Of a stretch of 33,146 nucleotides of DNA, positions 25,056-33,146 are shown piece by piece. The translations under genes were made by a program, and so were the position numbers. Origin of the DNA: Paracoccaceae bacterium (GTDB lineage Bacteria > Pseudomonadota > Alphaproteobacteria > Rhodobacterales > Rhodobacteraceae). The notes beneath the pieces were generated by a model, which was given only the letters and a program-made list of their open reading frames with translations, had not been told where the DNA came from and made no database searches. The stretch lies in assembly GCA_007121115.1 (NCBI GenBank), contig SKMI01000164.1, positions 1 through 33,146 of the forward strand. The letters are read 5' to 3'. Every line of letters starts with the position of its first letter. The stretch's first letter is position 1.

Positions 25056-26287
25056 AGGGCGGGCCGAGGCTCGGGGTCACGGTCGGTGAAGCGGTTATAG
25101 CTGTCCTCGGTCATGCTGACCGAGGGCTTGCGCCCCGCAAACCGCGCCGCCAGCGTCTGCGGCCCGGCGGTGATGCGGAAATAGTCGTAGTCGCCGGGCC
25201 GATCGAAGGCGCAGAGATACTGGAAATGCAGCCGGAAATAGCGACGGCGGTATTTGGCGAAAGTCTCGGGCGCCAGCGTCTGGCGGAACGCGGCCGAGAT
25301 CACCAGCGGCCAGCGCTTGCCGCTTTCGGGCGCGGCCCCCGAGCAACTGACCGGGTCGCACAGCGCATAGGTGCAGCCGTCGCCGGGCGCGGTCACGTCC
25401 AGCCAGAAAAGCTCGGGCCGCTGGGACAGGTAATGCAGATCGGCGCGCAGGCGCGTTGCCTCGGGCAGGTAGGATTGCATCGGCACCGCATGGCCGAGCG
25501 ACAGGAAGGACAGCGCCGCCCCTTTCTGCGCCGCGCCCTGCCGGATCGCATCGGCCAGCACCGACACGCCCAGGTGCACGCCCGAGGAATGGCCGACCAC
25601 CAGCACCTCGTCCACGTCCGGATCGGCCAGCGCGGCGGCGATGTGGCGGGTGAATTCGGCCAGCCGCGCCTCCAGCTCCGGCGGGTTGCGGCCCCGGTGG
25701 CGCGCGGTGAAGCTGAAATCCAGAAGCAGGTAGTAGACGAAGAACCGCCCGTCCAGCCGCCGGAACGCGCGCAGGATCGGCGGGACCGCCGCCAGCCCAA
25801 GCAGATACGCCGCCCAGCCGGGCAGCGCGAAGGACAGCCCCCAGCCCAAAGCCACCGCCGCCGCCAGCGCCAGCGCCAGTTGGCCCAGCAGCATCACCAC
25901 CGGATACATGGCAGCGATGCCCGGCGCCGCGCGCAGCCGGAACAGCCGGAAGATCGCGCCGGTGGAGATATAGGTCCAGGCGGTGCGCAGAAGCAGCCAG
26001 TAGGTCGCCGCCACCCCGGCCTGCATCGAATCGCGCACGATATCCGCCCATTCCAGGATGCGGATCTCGGCGCGGCTGGTAGTGCCGTCCATCTCGGCCT
26101 CCACCCGCCAGCCGTAGGGGCCGTCGTCCTTGAGCGGTTTCTGCCGCAGGGAGTAGCCGGAGATCGCCGCCTGCGCGGCGCCTTCGGTGCGGTAAAGCTC
26201 GCGGTAGCGGCGTGGCGGGAACGGGTCGTAACCGGGGATGTAGAACACCCGCCGCTCGCGCACGCTCTGCCCGCTGCCATCACCCAT
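25052..26287 (-). CDS. Membrane-associated alpha/beta-hydrolase-like protein
   Basis: Nucleophile elbow VVGHSSGVHLG; central hydrophobic segments; abuts/overlaps the P450 start; ATG at 26287. Confidence 0.75.
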   Translation of the reverse strand: MGDGSGQSVRERRVFYIPGYDPFPPRRYRELYRTEGAAQAAISGYSLRQKPLKDDGPYGWRVEAEMDGTTSRAEIRILEWADIVRDSMQAGVAATYWLLLRTAWTYISTGAIFRLFRLRAAPGIAAMYPVVMLLGQLALALAAAVALGWGLSFALPGWAAYLLGLAAVPPILRAFRRLDGRFFVYYLLLDFSFTARHRGRNPPELEARLAEFTRHIAAALADPDVDEVLVVGHSSGVHLGVSVLADAIRQGAAQKGAALSFLSLGHAVPMQSYLPEATRLRADLHYLSQRPELFWLDVTAPGDGCTYALCDPVSCSGAAPESGKRWPLVISAAFRQTLAPETFAKYRRRYFRLHFQYLCAFDRPGDYDYFRITAGPQTLAARFAGRKPSVSMTEDSYNRFTDRDPEPRPAL

Positions 26288-26363
26288 CGCCGTCACCGGT
26301 CTGCTGTTCGTGGGCAGATTAGCGCCGAAAGCGGGCGGAAATAAGCCCCCGAAATGCCGCCCT

Positions 26364-27146
26364 TCAGGCGCTGAGCGCGCGGGCCGGGCCGCGGCGGCGG
26401 GCGCGGGCGAAGTCGCGCACGGCATCGCCGAAGGCCGCGAAGAGGGGGCGCGAGACCGGGTCCTGCGCCGCGTTCCATTCCGGGTGCCACTGCACCGAGA
26501 GCGTGAAGCCGGGTGCGTCGCGGACGAACAGCGCTTCGGGCGTGTCATCGGGCGCCCAGCCGTCGATGACGATGCGCGCGCCGGGGGTCTTGATCCCCTG
26601 CCCGTGCAGCGTGTTGGTCATCACCTCGGGCGCGCCCATCAGGCGGTGGAAGGGGCCGCCGTCCGAAAAGCGGACCTTGTGGCGCAGGGCGAATTTCTCC
26701 TCCAGCGTGCCATCGGGGGGCATCCGGTGGTTCATGCGCCCTGGCAGGTCGCGGATTTCCGGGTAGAGCGTGCCGCCCATGGCCACGTTGACCTCCTGGA
26801 ACCCGCGGCAGACGCCCATCACCGGCTGCCCTCGCTCCACGCAGGCGCGCACCAGCGGCAGCGCCACGGCATCGCGGGCGCGGTCAAAGGCACCGTGGGC
26901 GGGGGTTTCCGGCTCGCCATATTCCTCGGGGTGGACATTGGGGCGCCCGCCGGTGAGCAGGAAGCCGTCGCAGACCTCCAGGAGTTCGGCCACATCGACC
27001 AGCCGCGGGTCCGAGGGGATCACCATGGGCAGGCAGCCCGAGACCTCGGCCACGGCTTCGGAGTTCATGGACCCCCCGGCGTGGGCCGGATACTGGTCAT
27101 TTATCAGGTAACTGTTGCCGATGATCCCGACGACGGGGCGGTGCAT
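26364..27146 (-). CDS. Gamma-glutamyl-gamma-aminobutyrate hydrolase family protein (PuuD-like class I amidotransferase)
   Basis: PVMGVCRGFQEVNVAMGGTLYPEI (nucleophile Cys), SVQWHPEW (catalytic His/Glu). Confidence 0.9.
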   Translation of the reverse strand: MHRPVVGIIGNSYLINDQYPAHAGGSMNSEAVAEVSGCLPMVIPSDPRLVDVAELLEVCDGFLLTGGRPNVHPEEYGEPETPAHGAFDRARDAVALPLVRACVERGQPVMGVCRGFQEVNVAMGGTLYPEIRDLPGRMNHRMPPDGTLEEKFALRHKVRFSDGGPFHRLMGAPEVMTNTLHGQGIKTPGARIVIDGWAPDDTPEALFVRDAPGFTLSVQWHPEWNAAQDPVSRPLFAAFGDAVRDFARARRRGPARALSA

Positions 27147-27191
27147 GCTCGACCTCCTGCGCTACTGGACAAACATACGCGCGTGCGCGCG

Positions 27192-27257
27192 CAGGGTCGA
27201 GGGGGCAGGCCGCACCGGGCACCGCATGTGACTGCCGGTGCCCGCTTCTTGACCCTG
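27192..27257 (+). promoter_or_regulatory. Nested stem structure in the guaD leader / divergent promoter region
   Basis: Outer CAGGGTC (27192-27198)/GACCCTG (27251-27257); inner CGGGCACCG (27216-27224)/CGGTGCCCG (27236-27244), both perfect. Confidence 0.5.
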
Positions 27258-27352
27258 GCAGCCACAGCCCTGCCCCGAACCGCAAAGCCGCTGGCGCAAG
27301 CCCGGGCAGACCGGCTATGCAGAGGGGAACGCGCCCCAGCCCGAGTGCCCCC

Positions 27353-28663
27353 ATGCCCGACCTGCTGCTTGGCCAGACCCTGCGCTTCACGGCGGACCCG
27401 TTCGTCGAAGGGCCAGACGCAGCCCGCCATGAAACCCACGGGGCCGTGCTGATCGACGGCGGGCGGATCATCGATACCGGCCCTGCGGAGCGTTTGCGTG
27501 CCGCGCATCCCGGTGCGCGGGTGCATGACTACGGCCGCGGGCTGATCTGCGCGGGATTCATCGACGCGCATGTGCACTACCCGCAGACGGCAATCATCGC
27601 GTCCTGGGGCAAGCGGCTGATCGACTGGCTGAACACCTACACCTTCCCCGAGGAGATGCGGTTCATTGACCCCGCCCATGCCCGCACCATCGCCGCACGG
27701 TATTTCGATCTGGCGCTGGCCCATGGCACCACCACCGCGTGCAGCTTCGCCACGATCCACCCCGCCAGCGTGGACGCCTTCTTTGCCGAGGCACAGGCGC
27801 GCGGGCTGCGGGCGCTGGCGGGCAAGACCTGCATGGACCGCAACGCGCCCGAGGGGCTGCGCGACACGGCGCAATCGGCATATGACGACAGCGCTTCGCT
27901 TCTGGCGCGCTGGCACGGGGTGGACCGGCTGTCCTATGTCATCACGCCGCGCTTCGCGCCGACCTCCAGTCCGGAACAACTCGAAGCCCTCGGCGTACTC
28001 TGGGCGGCGCACCCGGACTGCCTGATGCAGACGCACCTGAGCGAGCAGATCGAGGAAATCGCCTGGGTCCGCGACCTGTTCCCGGAGGCGCGCGATTACC
28101 TGGACGTCTACGAGTGCTTCGGTCTCCTTGGCGCGCGCGGGGTCTATGGCCACGCCATCCACCTGACCGAGCGTGAGCGCGCCCGGCTGCTTGAGGTCGG
28201 TGCCGGGCTGGCCCATTGCCCCACCTCGAACGCCTTCATCGGCTCGGGGCTCTTCGATATGGACGGGCTGCGCGCGGCAGGTCAGGTGGTGGGGCTGGCC
28301 ACCGACACCGGCGGCGGGTCCAGCTTTTCCATGCTGCGCACCATGGCCACCGCCTATGAGGTCGCGCAACTACGTGGACGCGCGCTGCACCCGGCGGAGC
28401 TGATCTGGCTGGCCACCTGCGGGTCAGCGCAAGCGCTGCATCTGCAGGATCGGATCGGCAACATCGCGCCGGGGATGGAGGCCGATATCGTGGTGCTGGA
28501 CCTCGCCGCCACCCCCGCCATCGCCCAGGCGGCGGCGCGGGCGGAAACGCTATGGGAGGCGCTGTTTCCCACCATCATGATGGGCGACGACCGCGCCATC
28601 GCGGCGGTCTGGGTGAACGGGACGCCGGTTCTGCAGGGAACGAAAACGGCCGGGGACGCGTAA
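27353..28663 (+). CDS. guaD: Guanine deaminase
   Basis: FIDAHVHYPQTAIIASWGKRLIDWLNTYTFPEE, HLSEQIEEI, HCPTSNAFIGSGLFD, ATDTGGGSSFSML; ATG at 27353. Confidence 0.95.
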   Translation: MPDLLLGQTLRFTADPFVEGPDAARHETHGAVLIDGGRIIDTGPAERLRAAHPGARVHDYGRGLICAGFIDAHVHYPQTAIIASWGKRLIDWLNTYTFPEEMRFIDPAHARTIAARYFDLALAHGTTTACSFATIHPASVDAFFAEAQARGLRALAGKTCMDRNAPEGLRDTAQSAYDDSASLLARWHGVDRLSYVITPRFAPTSSPEQLEALGVLWAAHPDCLMQTHLSEQIEEIAWVRDLFPEARDYLDVYECFGLLGARGVYGHAIHLTERERARLLEVGAGLAHCPTSNAFIGSGLFDMDGLRAAGQVVGLATDTGGGSSFSMLRTMATAYEVAQLRGRALHPAELIWLATCGSAQALHLQDRIGNIAPGMEADIVVLDLAATPAIAQAAARAETLWEALFPTIMMGDDRAIAAVWVNGTPVLQGTKTAGDA

Positions 28664-28706
28664 CCGCCCCCGACCTTATTCTTGCTGCATCTGTTCTGCG
28701 GCCACT

Positions 28707-30059
28707 TCAGCGCAACAGCGCCACCGGTCCCCCCGGTTCCGCTTCCCGCCCGGTGAACTCGTCTTCCAGCCCGGGCAGGCAGCCGCGCAACTGCTGGCGG
28801 CTGTTGTAGTGGATATCGCCCGCAGCCTCGGCATATATACCGCTGGTCGCGCGATTGTTCGAGTTGAAACGGATATCGCCACCGCTGACCACCAGCACGC
28901 CGCGCAGCTCGTTGTTGGAGTTGAACCTGACCCCCTCGACCGCCAGCAGGTAGCCGCCGTATTTCTCTCGGGAGCAATACTCTTCCTCGGTGCCGCCGAT
29001 GCGCACGTTGGAATTCAGCTCCAGCCGCCCCTCGGTGGCCAGGATCACGTTGTCGAGCACGACATTGGCGTCGACCGTGATGTCGCCGGCGGCAACGATT
29101 GCGATATTCTCGAAATGCCGCCCGCCCCGCAGGTGCACGTCTCCATCGACCACGAACAGCGTATCGCGCAGCAGACTCTCGTTCTGGCGGATGCGGTCGC
29201 GGTAGATCGGCCCGAAGGTCACGAACTCCGGCAGGTCCATGTCCTGCGGGCTGCCCGAGCGCAGCGCGGCGATCATGTCGGGTATCTGACCGGGCAGCGT
29301 GATGTCATATCCCATTTCACGCAAGGCCTCGTCGGCACCGGGGTTGTTGGTGTGGCGCTGGAAGTCGCCAAGGTCGGGCATGCTGACCACGGTGCCGGTT
29401 TCGAATCGGTTCTGATTGTGGATCTGCACCCCTTGCTCACCATGCAGACAGAACCCGTCGGTGTAGTTGTTCGAACTGTTGCCGATGGCACGCCCTTCCG
29501 CAAAGAACCCGCCGCCGCTGCAATTCAGGAAACGGCCCGGACCACCGAAGCCCGCAATCGCCCGGCCTGCGACATTCAGCGTGTCGACGCCAGACAGATG
29601 CATCAGGATGGTATTCACCGGATTGTTGTTCGCCTTGTCCCGGCGCGTGACCACCGAAACCGCGTTCGGCGTCACGCCATCGACGGCCGACGCGGTCTGG
29701 AAGCCATCCTCCGTATGGCTCAGCAGGGTGATATCGTCCATGTTCAGCAAACCGGCGCGGTGGTACCCGGCCACCTCGGTGATCATGTCCAGCGCGGCAT
29801 CCTCGCCGTCGCGCAGCCGGATCGCCCCGGCCCGCGCGGCCGCATCGGCCACTACCTGCGCCTCGGCCCGTGCGCTCTGCCCCTGGGCATGATCCAGCGA
29901 CAAGCCACCGACCACGGCCAGCAGGAAAATGAGATAGAGCCCGGTGAGTGACGCGTTGCCCGCGTCGTCCCGGCAGAACGCGGTCAGATGCCGCTTCGGG
30001 TCGACCCCGACAACCGTGGAGCGCAGACGGCGCAGGACTGATTTGACGCGATCTGTCAT
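28707..30059 (-). CDS. TadG-like pilus-assembly protein with Asn-rich repetitive C-terminus
   Basis: N-terminal pilin-like TM segment (DDAGNASLTGLYLIFLLAVVGGLSLDHAQGQSARAEAQVVADAAARAGA); ATGA overlap with the tadE-like gene; ATG at 30059. Confidence 0.78.
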   Translation of the reverse strand: MTDRVKSVLRRLRSTVVGVDPKRHLTAFCRDDAGNASLTGLYLIFLLAVVGGLSLDHAQGQSARAEAQVVADAAARAGAIRLRDGEDAALDMITEVAGYHRAGLLNMDDITLLSHTEDGFQTASAVDGVTPNAVSVVTRRDKANNNPVNTILMHLSGVDTLNVAGRAIAGFGGPGRFLNCSGGGFFAEGRAIGNSSNNYTDGFCLHGEQGVQIHNQNRFETGTVVSMPDLGDFQRHTNNPGADEALREMGYDITLPGQIPDMIAALRSGSPQDMDLPEFVTFGPIYRDRIRQNESLLRDTLFVVDGDVHLRGGRHFENIAIVAAGDITVDANVVLDNVILATEGRLELNSNVRIGGTEEEYCSREKYGGYLLAVEGVRFNSNNELRGVLVVSGGDIRFNSNNRATSGIYAEAAGDIHYNSRQQLRGCLPGLEDEFTGREAEPGGPVALLR

Positions 30060-30466
30060 ATCTCGACCCCCGGTTCCACAAGCTGAACAACCTGCACTTC
30101 CATCGCCCCCACCAGCGACAGGATCATTCCGGTGCCGATCCCCTCGAACGGGCGCGACAACTGCACCACCAGGAAATCGCCCATCTGCTGGAAAGAGGCC
30201 GTGTAACCGGCCATCGACGCGGCGGCGGCTTCCGCCTCGGCAATTGTCATCTGCCCGGTGGCCACCGCGCGCGAGATTTCGCCCGCCGCGTGCCACATGG
30301 CCCCCTGTGCAAGGAAGGCCATCGAGCTGTCCACCACCAGCAGCAGAAATGCCATCTAGAGCGGCGTCCAGAGGACGAATTCGACACTGAGCCCGCCGTC
30401 TTCGCTGCGCAGCCACGCGCGGGACGCATCGGAAAGGGGATGCCTTTGTTCTACCGGGTGTCGCAT
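30056..30466 (-). pseudogene. TadE-like pilus-assembly protein interrupted by in-frame TAG at 30358-30356
   Basis: MRHPVEQRHPLSDASRAWLRSEDGGLSVEFVLWTPL-*-MAFLLLVVDSSMAFLAQGAMWHAAGEISRAV...; both halves are in the same frame and match the TadE N-terminal pattern. Confidence 0.75.
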
Positions 30467-30786
30467 CGGACCTGCCTCGCATGATTTGTTGCATTCTCGA
30501 GCGGTGGCGCTGCGACCACTCTCTTTTTATTCAATATGAGGCGAATTATGACGATCGCGCGGCGGAACCGGGGAGAGTTCGAGACACCGCAAAAAACCCG
30601 ACAAAGGAATCCGGTGCCGAGGCCGGGCATGGCGCAACATGCCGCCCGCGAGGGTCTGATGTGAACGACATGCGAAACCGTTCCGCGTGCTTGGGCTTCC
30701 GAGCGACCTCGCCACCCTGAAGCTTGTATCGGACGGTGGACGCAGGCTTGCAGGTCCGATCCTGCCCGCCCATGCCGGGGTGGCGA

Positions 30787-30870
30787 GACGCGCGCGCGTC
30801 AGCGCGCGCCCGGCCCAACGGGACGGGGGGCGCCCCAGCGCCCCGACGACGGGCGGGAGAGCCCCGTCTT
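30787..30870 (-). other. GC-rich hairpin cluster downstream of cmk
   Basis: Plus-strand GCGCGCGC-GTCA-GCGCGCGC (30790-30809) and GGGGCGC-CCCA-GCGCCCC (30827-30844), plus GACGGG...CCCGTC pairing on the minus strand. Confidence 0.55.
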
Positions 30871-30897
30871 GACGCGTTGCGCCGCCCGGTGACGTCT

Positions 30898-31512
30898 TCA
30901 GCCGCCAGAGGACCTTTCCAACCGCTCGGCCACCACCGCCACGGCGCGCGCCACCGCCGCCTCGATGCTCAGGCCCGATGTATCCAGTTCCACCGCATCC
31001 GCCGCCGGGCGCAGCGGCGCGTCCGCGCGGCCCATGTCCCGCGCATCGCGGGCACGCACCTGGTCGAGCACCGAATCGAAGCTTTCCGGCGCCGTATCGC
31101 CGCCCGCTTCCAGCCAGCGGCGCCGGGCGCGCACTTCCGGCGCGGCGGTCACGAACAGCTTCACCGCCGCGTCAGGGCAGATCACCGTGCCGATATCGCG
31201 CCCGTCCAGCACCGCGCCGCCCGGGCGCGCCGCGAAATCGCGCTGAAACGCCACCAGCGCCCCGCGCACCTCCGGCAGCGCCGCCACGCGGCTGGCGGCC
31301 TCCCCCGCCGCCTCGGAGCGCAGATCGTCGCGCGCCAGATCGGCCTCGGTCAGCGACTGCGCCGCGGCCACCGGATCGCCGCCCTTCGCGCCCACCGCGC
31401 GATACAGAAGCCCCGTGTCCAGATGCGCAAACCCGAAACGCGCCGCTACCGCACGGGCGACCGTGCCCTTTCCCGCGGCGGCCGGACCGTCGACGGCGAC
31501 GGTAAAGGGCAT
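30898..31512 (-). CDS. cmk: Cytidylate kinase
   Basis: [52 protein letters not shown]. Confidence 0.96.
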   Translation of the reverse strand: MPFTVAVDGPAAAGKGTVARAVAARFGFAHLDTGLLYRAVGAKGGDPVAAAQSLTEADLARDDLRSEAAGEAASRVAALPEVRGALVAFQRDFAARPGGAVLDGRDIGTVICPDAAVKLFVTAAPEVRARRRWLEAGGDTAPESFDSVLDQVRARDARDMGRADAPLRPAADAVELDTSGLSIEAAVARAVAVVAERLERSSGG

Positions 31513-31543
31513 GTCCGCGCTTCTGTCCTGCCCGGGCACAGGA

Positions 31544-32893
31544 TCACCCATCCCGCCGGATATCGGCGCCAAGATCCCGCATCAACGCCTCGAACACCGG
31601 GAAAGAGGTGGCGATCGGCCCGGCATCATCGACCGTGACGGGGTCCCGAGCTACCAGCCCAAGGCACAGGAAACTCATGGCAATGCGGTGGTCCAGGCGA
31701 CTTTCCACCGTGGCCCCGCCCGGCACGCCATCCCCGCCGCAGCCGTGCACGGTCAGGCTGTCCCTGGTCTCCTCGACCCGCACCCCGCAGGCTTCCAGCC
31801 CGCGCGCCATGGCGTCGATCCGGTCGGATTCCTTGACCCGCAACTCCCCGATCCCGCGCATCACGGTGGTTCCTTCGGCGCTGCCGGCCAGCGCCGCCAG
31901 CACCGGATATTCGTCGATCATGCTGGCCGCGCGGTCGGGCGGCACCTCGATGCCGCGCAGCGCTCCCCCATGGCGCAGGCGCAAGTCGGCCACCGGCTCG
32001 CCGCCTTCCTCGTGCGGGTTTTCAAAGGCGATGTCGGCGCCCATGTCGCGCAAGGTCAGGTAAAGCCCGTTGCGGGTGGGGTTCTGGCTGACGCCGGGAA
32101 TGCGCACATCCGAGCCCGGCACCATCAGCGCCGCGCAGGCCGGAAACGCCGCCGAGGACGGATCGCGCGGCACCGCCACCGCTTGCGGGCGCAACTCCGG
32201 CTGTCCGGTCAGCGTGATCACCCGGCCCTCTGAGGTGTCTTCGACCGCCACTTCGGCGCCGAAGCCGCGCAGCATCCGTTCGGTGTGGTCGCGCGTTGGC
32301 TCGGGTTCGATCACCACCGTCTGCCCCGGCGCGTTCAGCCCCGCCAGCAGCACCGCCGATTTCACCTGCGCCGAAGCGACCGGCAGCGTGTAGCGCACCG
32401 GCACCGGGTCGGCCGCACCGATCACCGTCATCGGCAAACGCCCGCCGGAGCGCCCGAAGGCGCGGGCCCCGAACAGCGCCAGCGGATCGGTCACCCGCCC
32501 CATGGGCCGGGAATTCAGGCTGGCATCGCCGGTGAAGGTGGCGGTAATCGGCGTGGTCGCCATGGCACCCATGATCAGCCGCACCCCGGTGCCGGAATTA
32601 CCGCAGTCGATCACCGCCTCGGGTTCGGCAAAACCGCCAACGCCCACGCCGTGGACACTCCAGTGCCCTGGACCGTGGCGCGTGACCTCGGCCCCGAAGG
32701 CGCGCATGGCCGCGGCGGTATCCAGCACGTCCTGCCCCTCCAGGAGCCCCTCGATCCGCGTCTCACCCACCGCCAACGCACCGAAGATCAGGGCGCGGTG
32801 ACTGATGGACTTGTCCCCCGGCACCTCGGCGCTGCCGCGCAGGGGCCCGCCGCGGCGGGCGGTCATGGGGATTGCGGGGCCATGGGATGACAT
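31544..32893 (-). CDS. aroA: 3-phosphoshikimate 1-carboxyvinyltransferase (class II EPSP synthase)
   Basis: [58 protein letters not shown] at 32893. Confidence 0.97.
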   Translation of the reverse strand: MSSHGPAIPMTARRGGPLRGSAEVPGDKSISHRALIFGALAVGETRIEGLLEGQDVLDTAAAMRAFGAEVTRHGPGHWSVHGVGVGGFAEPEAVIDCGNSGTGVRLIMGAMATTPITATFTGDASLNSRPMGRVTDPLALFGARAFGRSGGRLPMTVIGAADPVPVRYTLPVASAQVKSAVLLAGLNAPGQTVVIEPEPTRDHTERMLRGFGAEVAVEDTSEGRVITLTGQPELRPQAVAVPRDPSSAAFPACAALMVPGSDVRIPGVSQNPTRNGLYLTLRDMGADIAFENPHEEGGEPVADLRLRHGGALRGIEVPPDRAASMIDEYPVLAALAGSAEGTTVMRGIGELRVKESDRIDAMARGLEACGVRVEETRDSLTVHGCGGDGVPGGATVESRLDHRIAMSFLCLGLVARDPVTVDDAGPIATSFPVFEALMRDLGADIRRDG

Positions 32894-33146
32894 GCTCTTG
32901 CAACTCCTTCGCTCCGGACGGCGCGTCGGCCTTGAACGGTCGGCGGTAGCCGGGACACTGCGCGCGGCCTCGACCGGAGACGCGCCGCGCGCGGTCATAC
33001 CGCAGCCGCATCCGCGCGTCCATAAGCCTTGGCGCGCCACCGGAAAGCGCTCCGTTCCGGTGTCGGACGCGGAGGGCCGAGGGGCACTCCCGCCCCCTGC
33101 ACCGCCGCAGGTTCCCTGCGACGCTGCAGGCGTTGGGCCGGGCGCC

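Noticed and set aside
23550-26344. 425-aa and 471-aa plus-strand ORFs opposite P450 and the hydrolase
   Set aside because: Antisense to genes with diagnostic motifs; Arg/Gly/His-rich shadow ORFs.
30750-30773. GCAGGTCCGATCCTGCCCGCCCA resembling a tRNA T-arm and acceptor end
   Set aside because: Loop has 6 rather than 7 nt and no matching acceptor 5' strand or anticodon arm lies upstream; not callable as tRNA.
33038-33062. CACCGGAA-N9-TTCCGGTG inverted repeat upstream of aroA
   Set aside because: A single 8-bp stem near the window edge without context to judge function.

Overview
GC-rich chromosomal window whose proteins and gene order look like an alphaproteobacterium, probably Rhodobacterales/Roseobacter group (inference; no search was run). 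Mostly housekeeping genes: a GTA-type terminase pair (g1/TerS + g2/TerL) not followed by other GTA genes, an ScfR/PccR-like regulator, a Bcr/CflA-type MFS pump divergent from a MarR regulator, nadK, asparagine synthetase, glyA, NfeD + SPFH, gloB / methyltransferase, atpHAGDC, ligA, recG, a small ORF absent from the ORF track, an acidic hypothetical, a GHSSG hydrolase + cytochrome P450 pair, a class I glutamine amidotransferase divergent from guanine deaminase, a tadE/tadG pair, cmk and class II aroA. Main unexplained signals: (1) a four-copy intergenic two-stem element (AGCGCCC ... GCCCRCCCASC ... GGGCGCT + variable GC hairpin) with compensatory arm changes; (2) a 40-aa single-TM ORF downstream of recG behind five GTTC/GAAC half-sites at 10-bp period, with a strong terminator; (3) tadE interrupted by an in-frame amber codon directly followed by ATG; (4) a TTTGCAAA palindrome at the promoter of the ScfR-like gene; (5) overlapping palindromes in the MFS/MarR divergent region; (6) nested stems upstream of guaD. 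The very long ORFs opposite these genes are treated as high-GC shadow ORFs.
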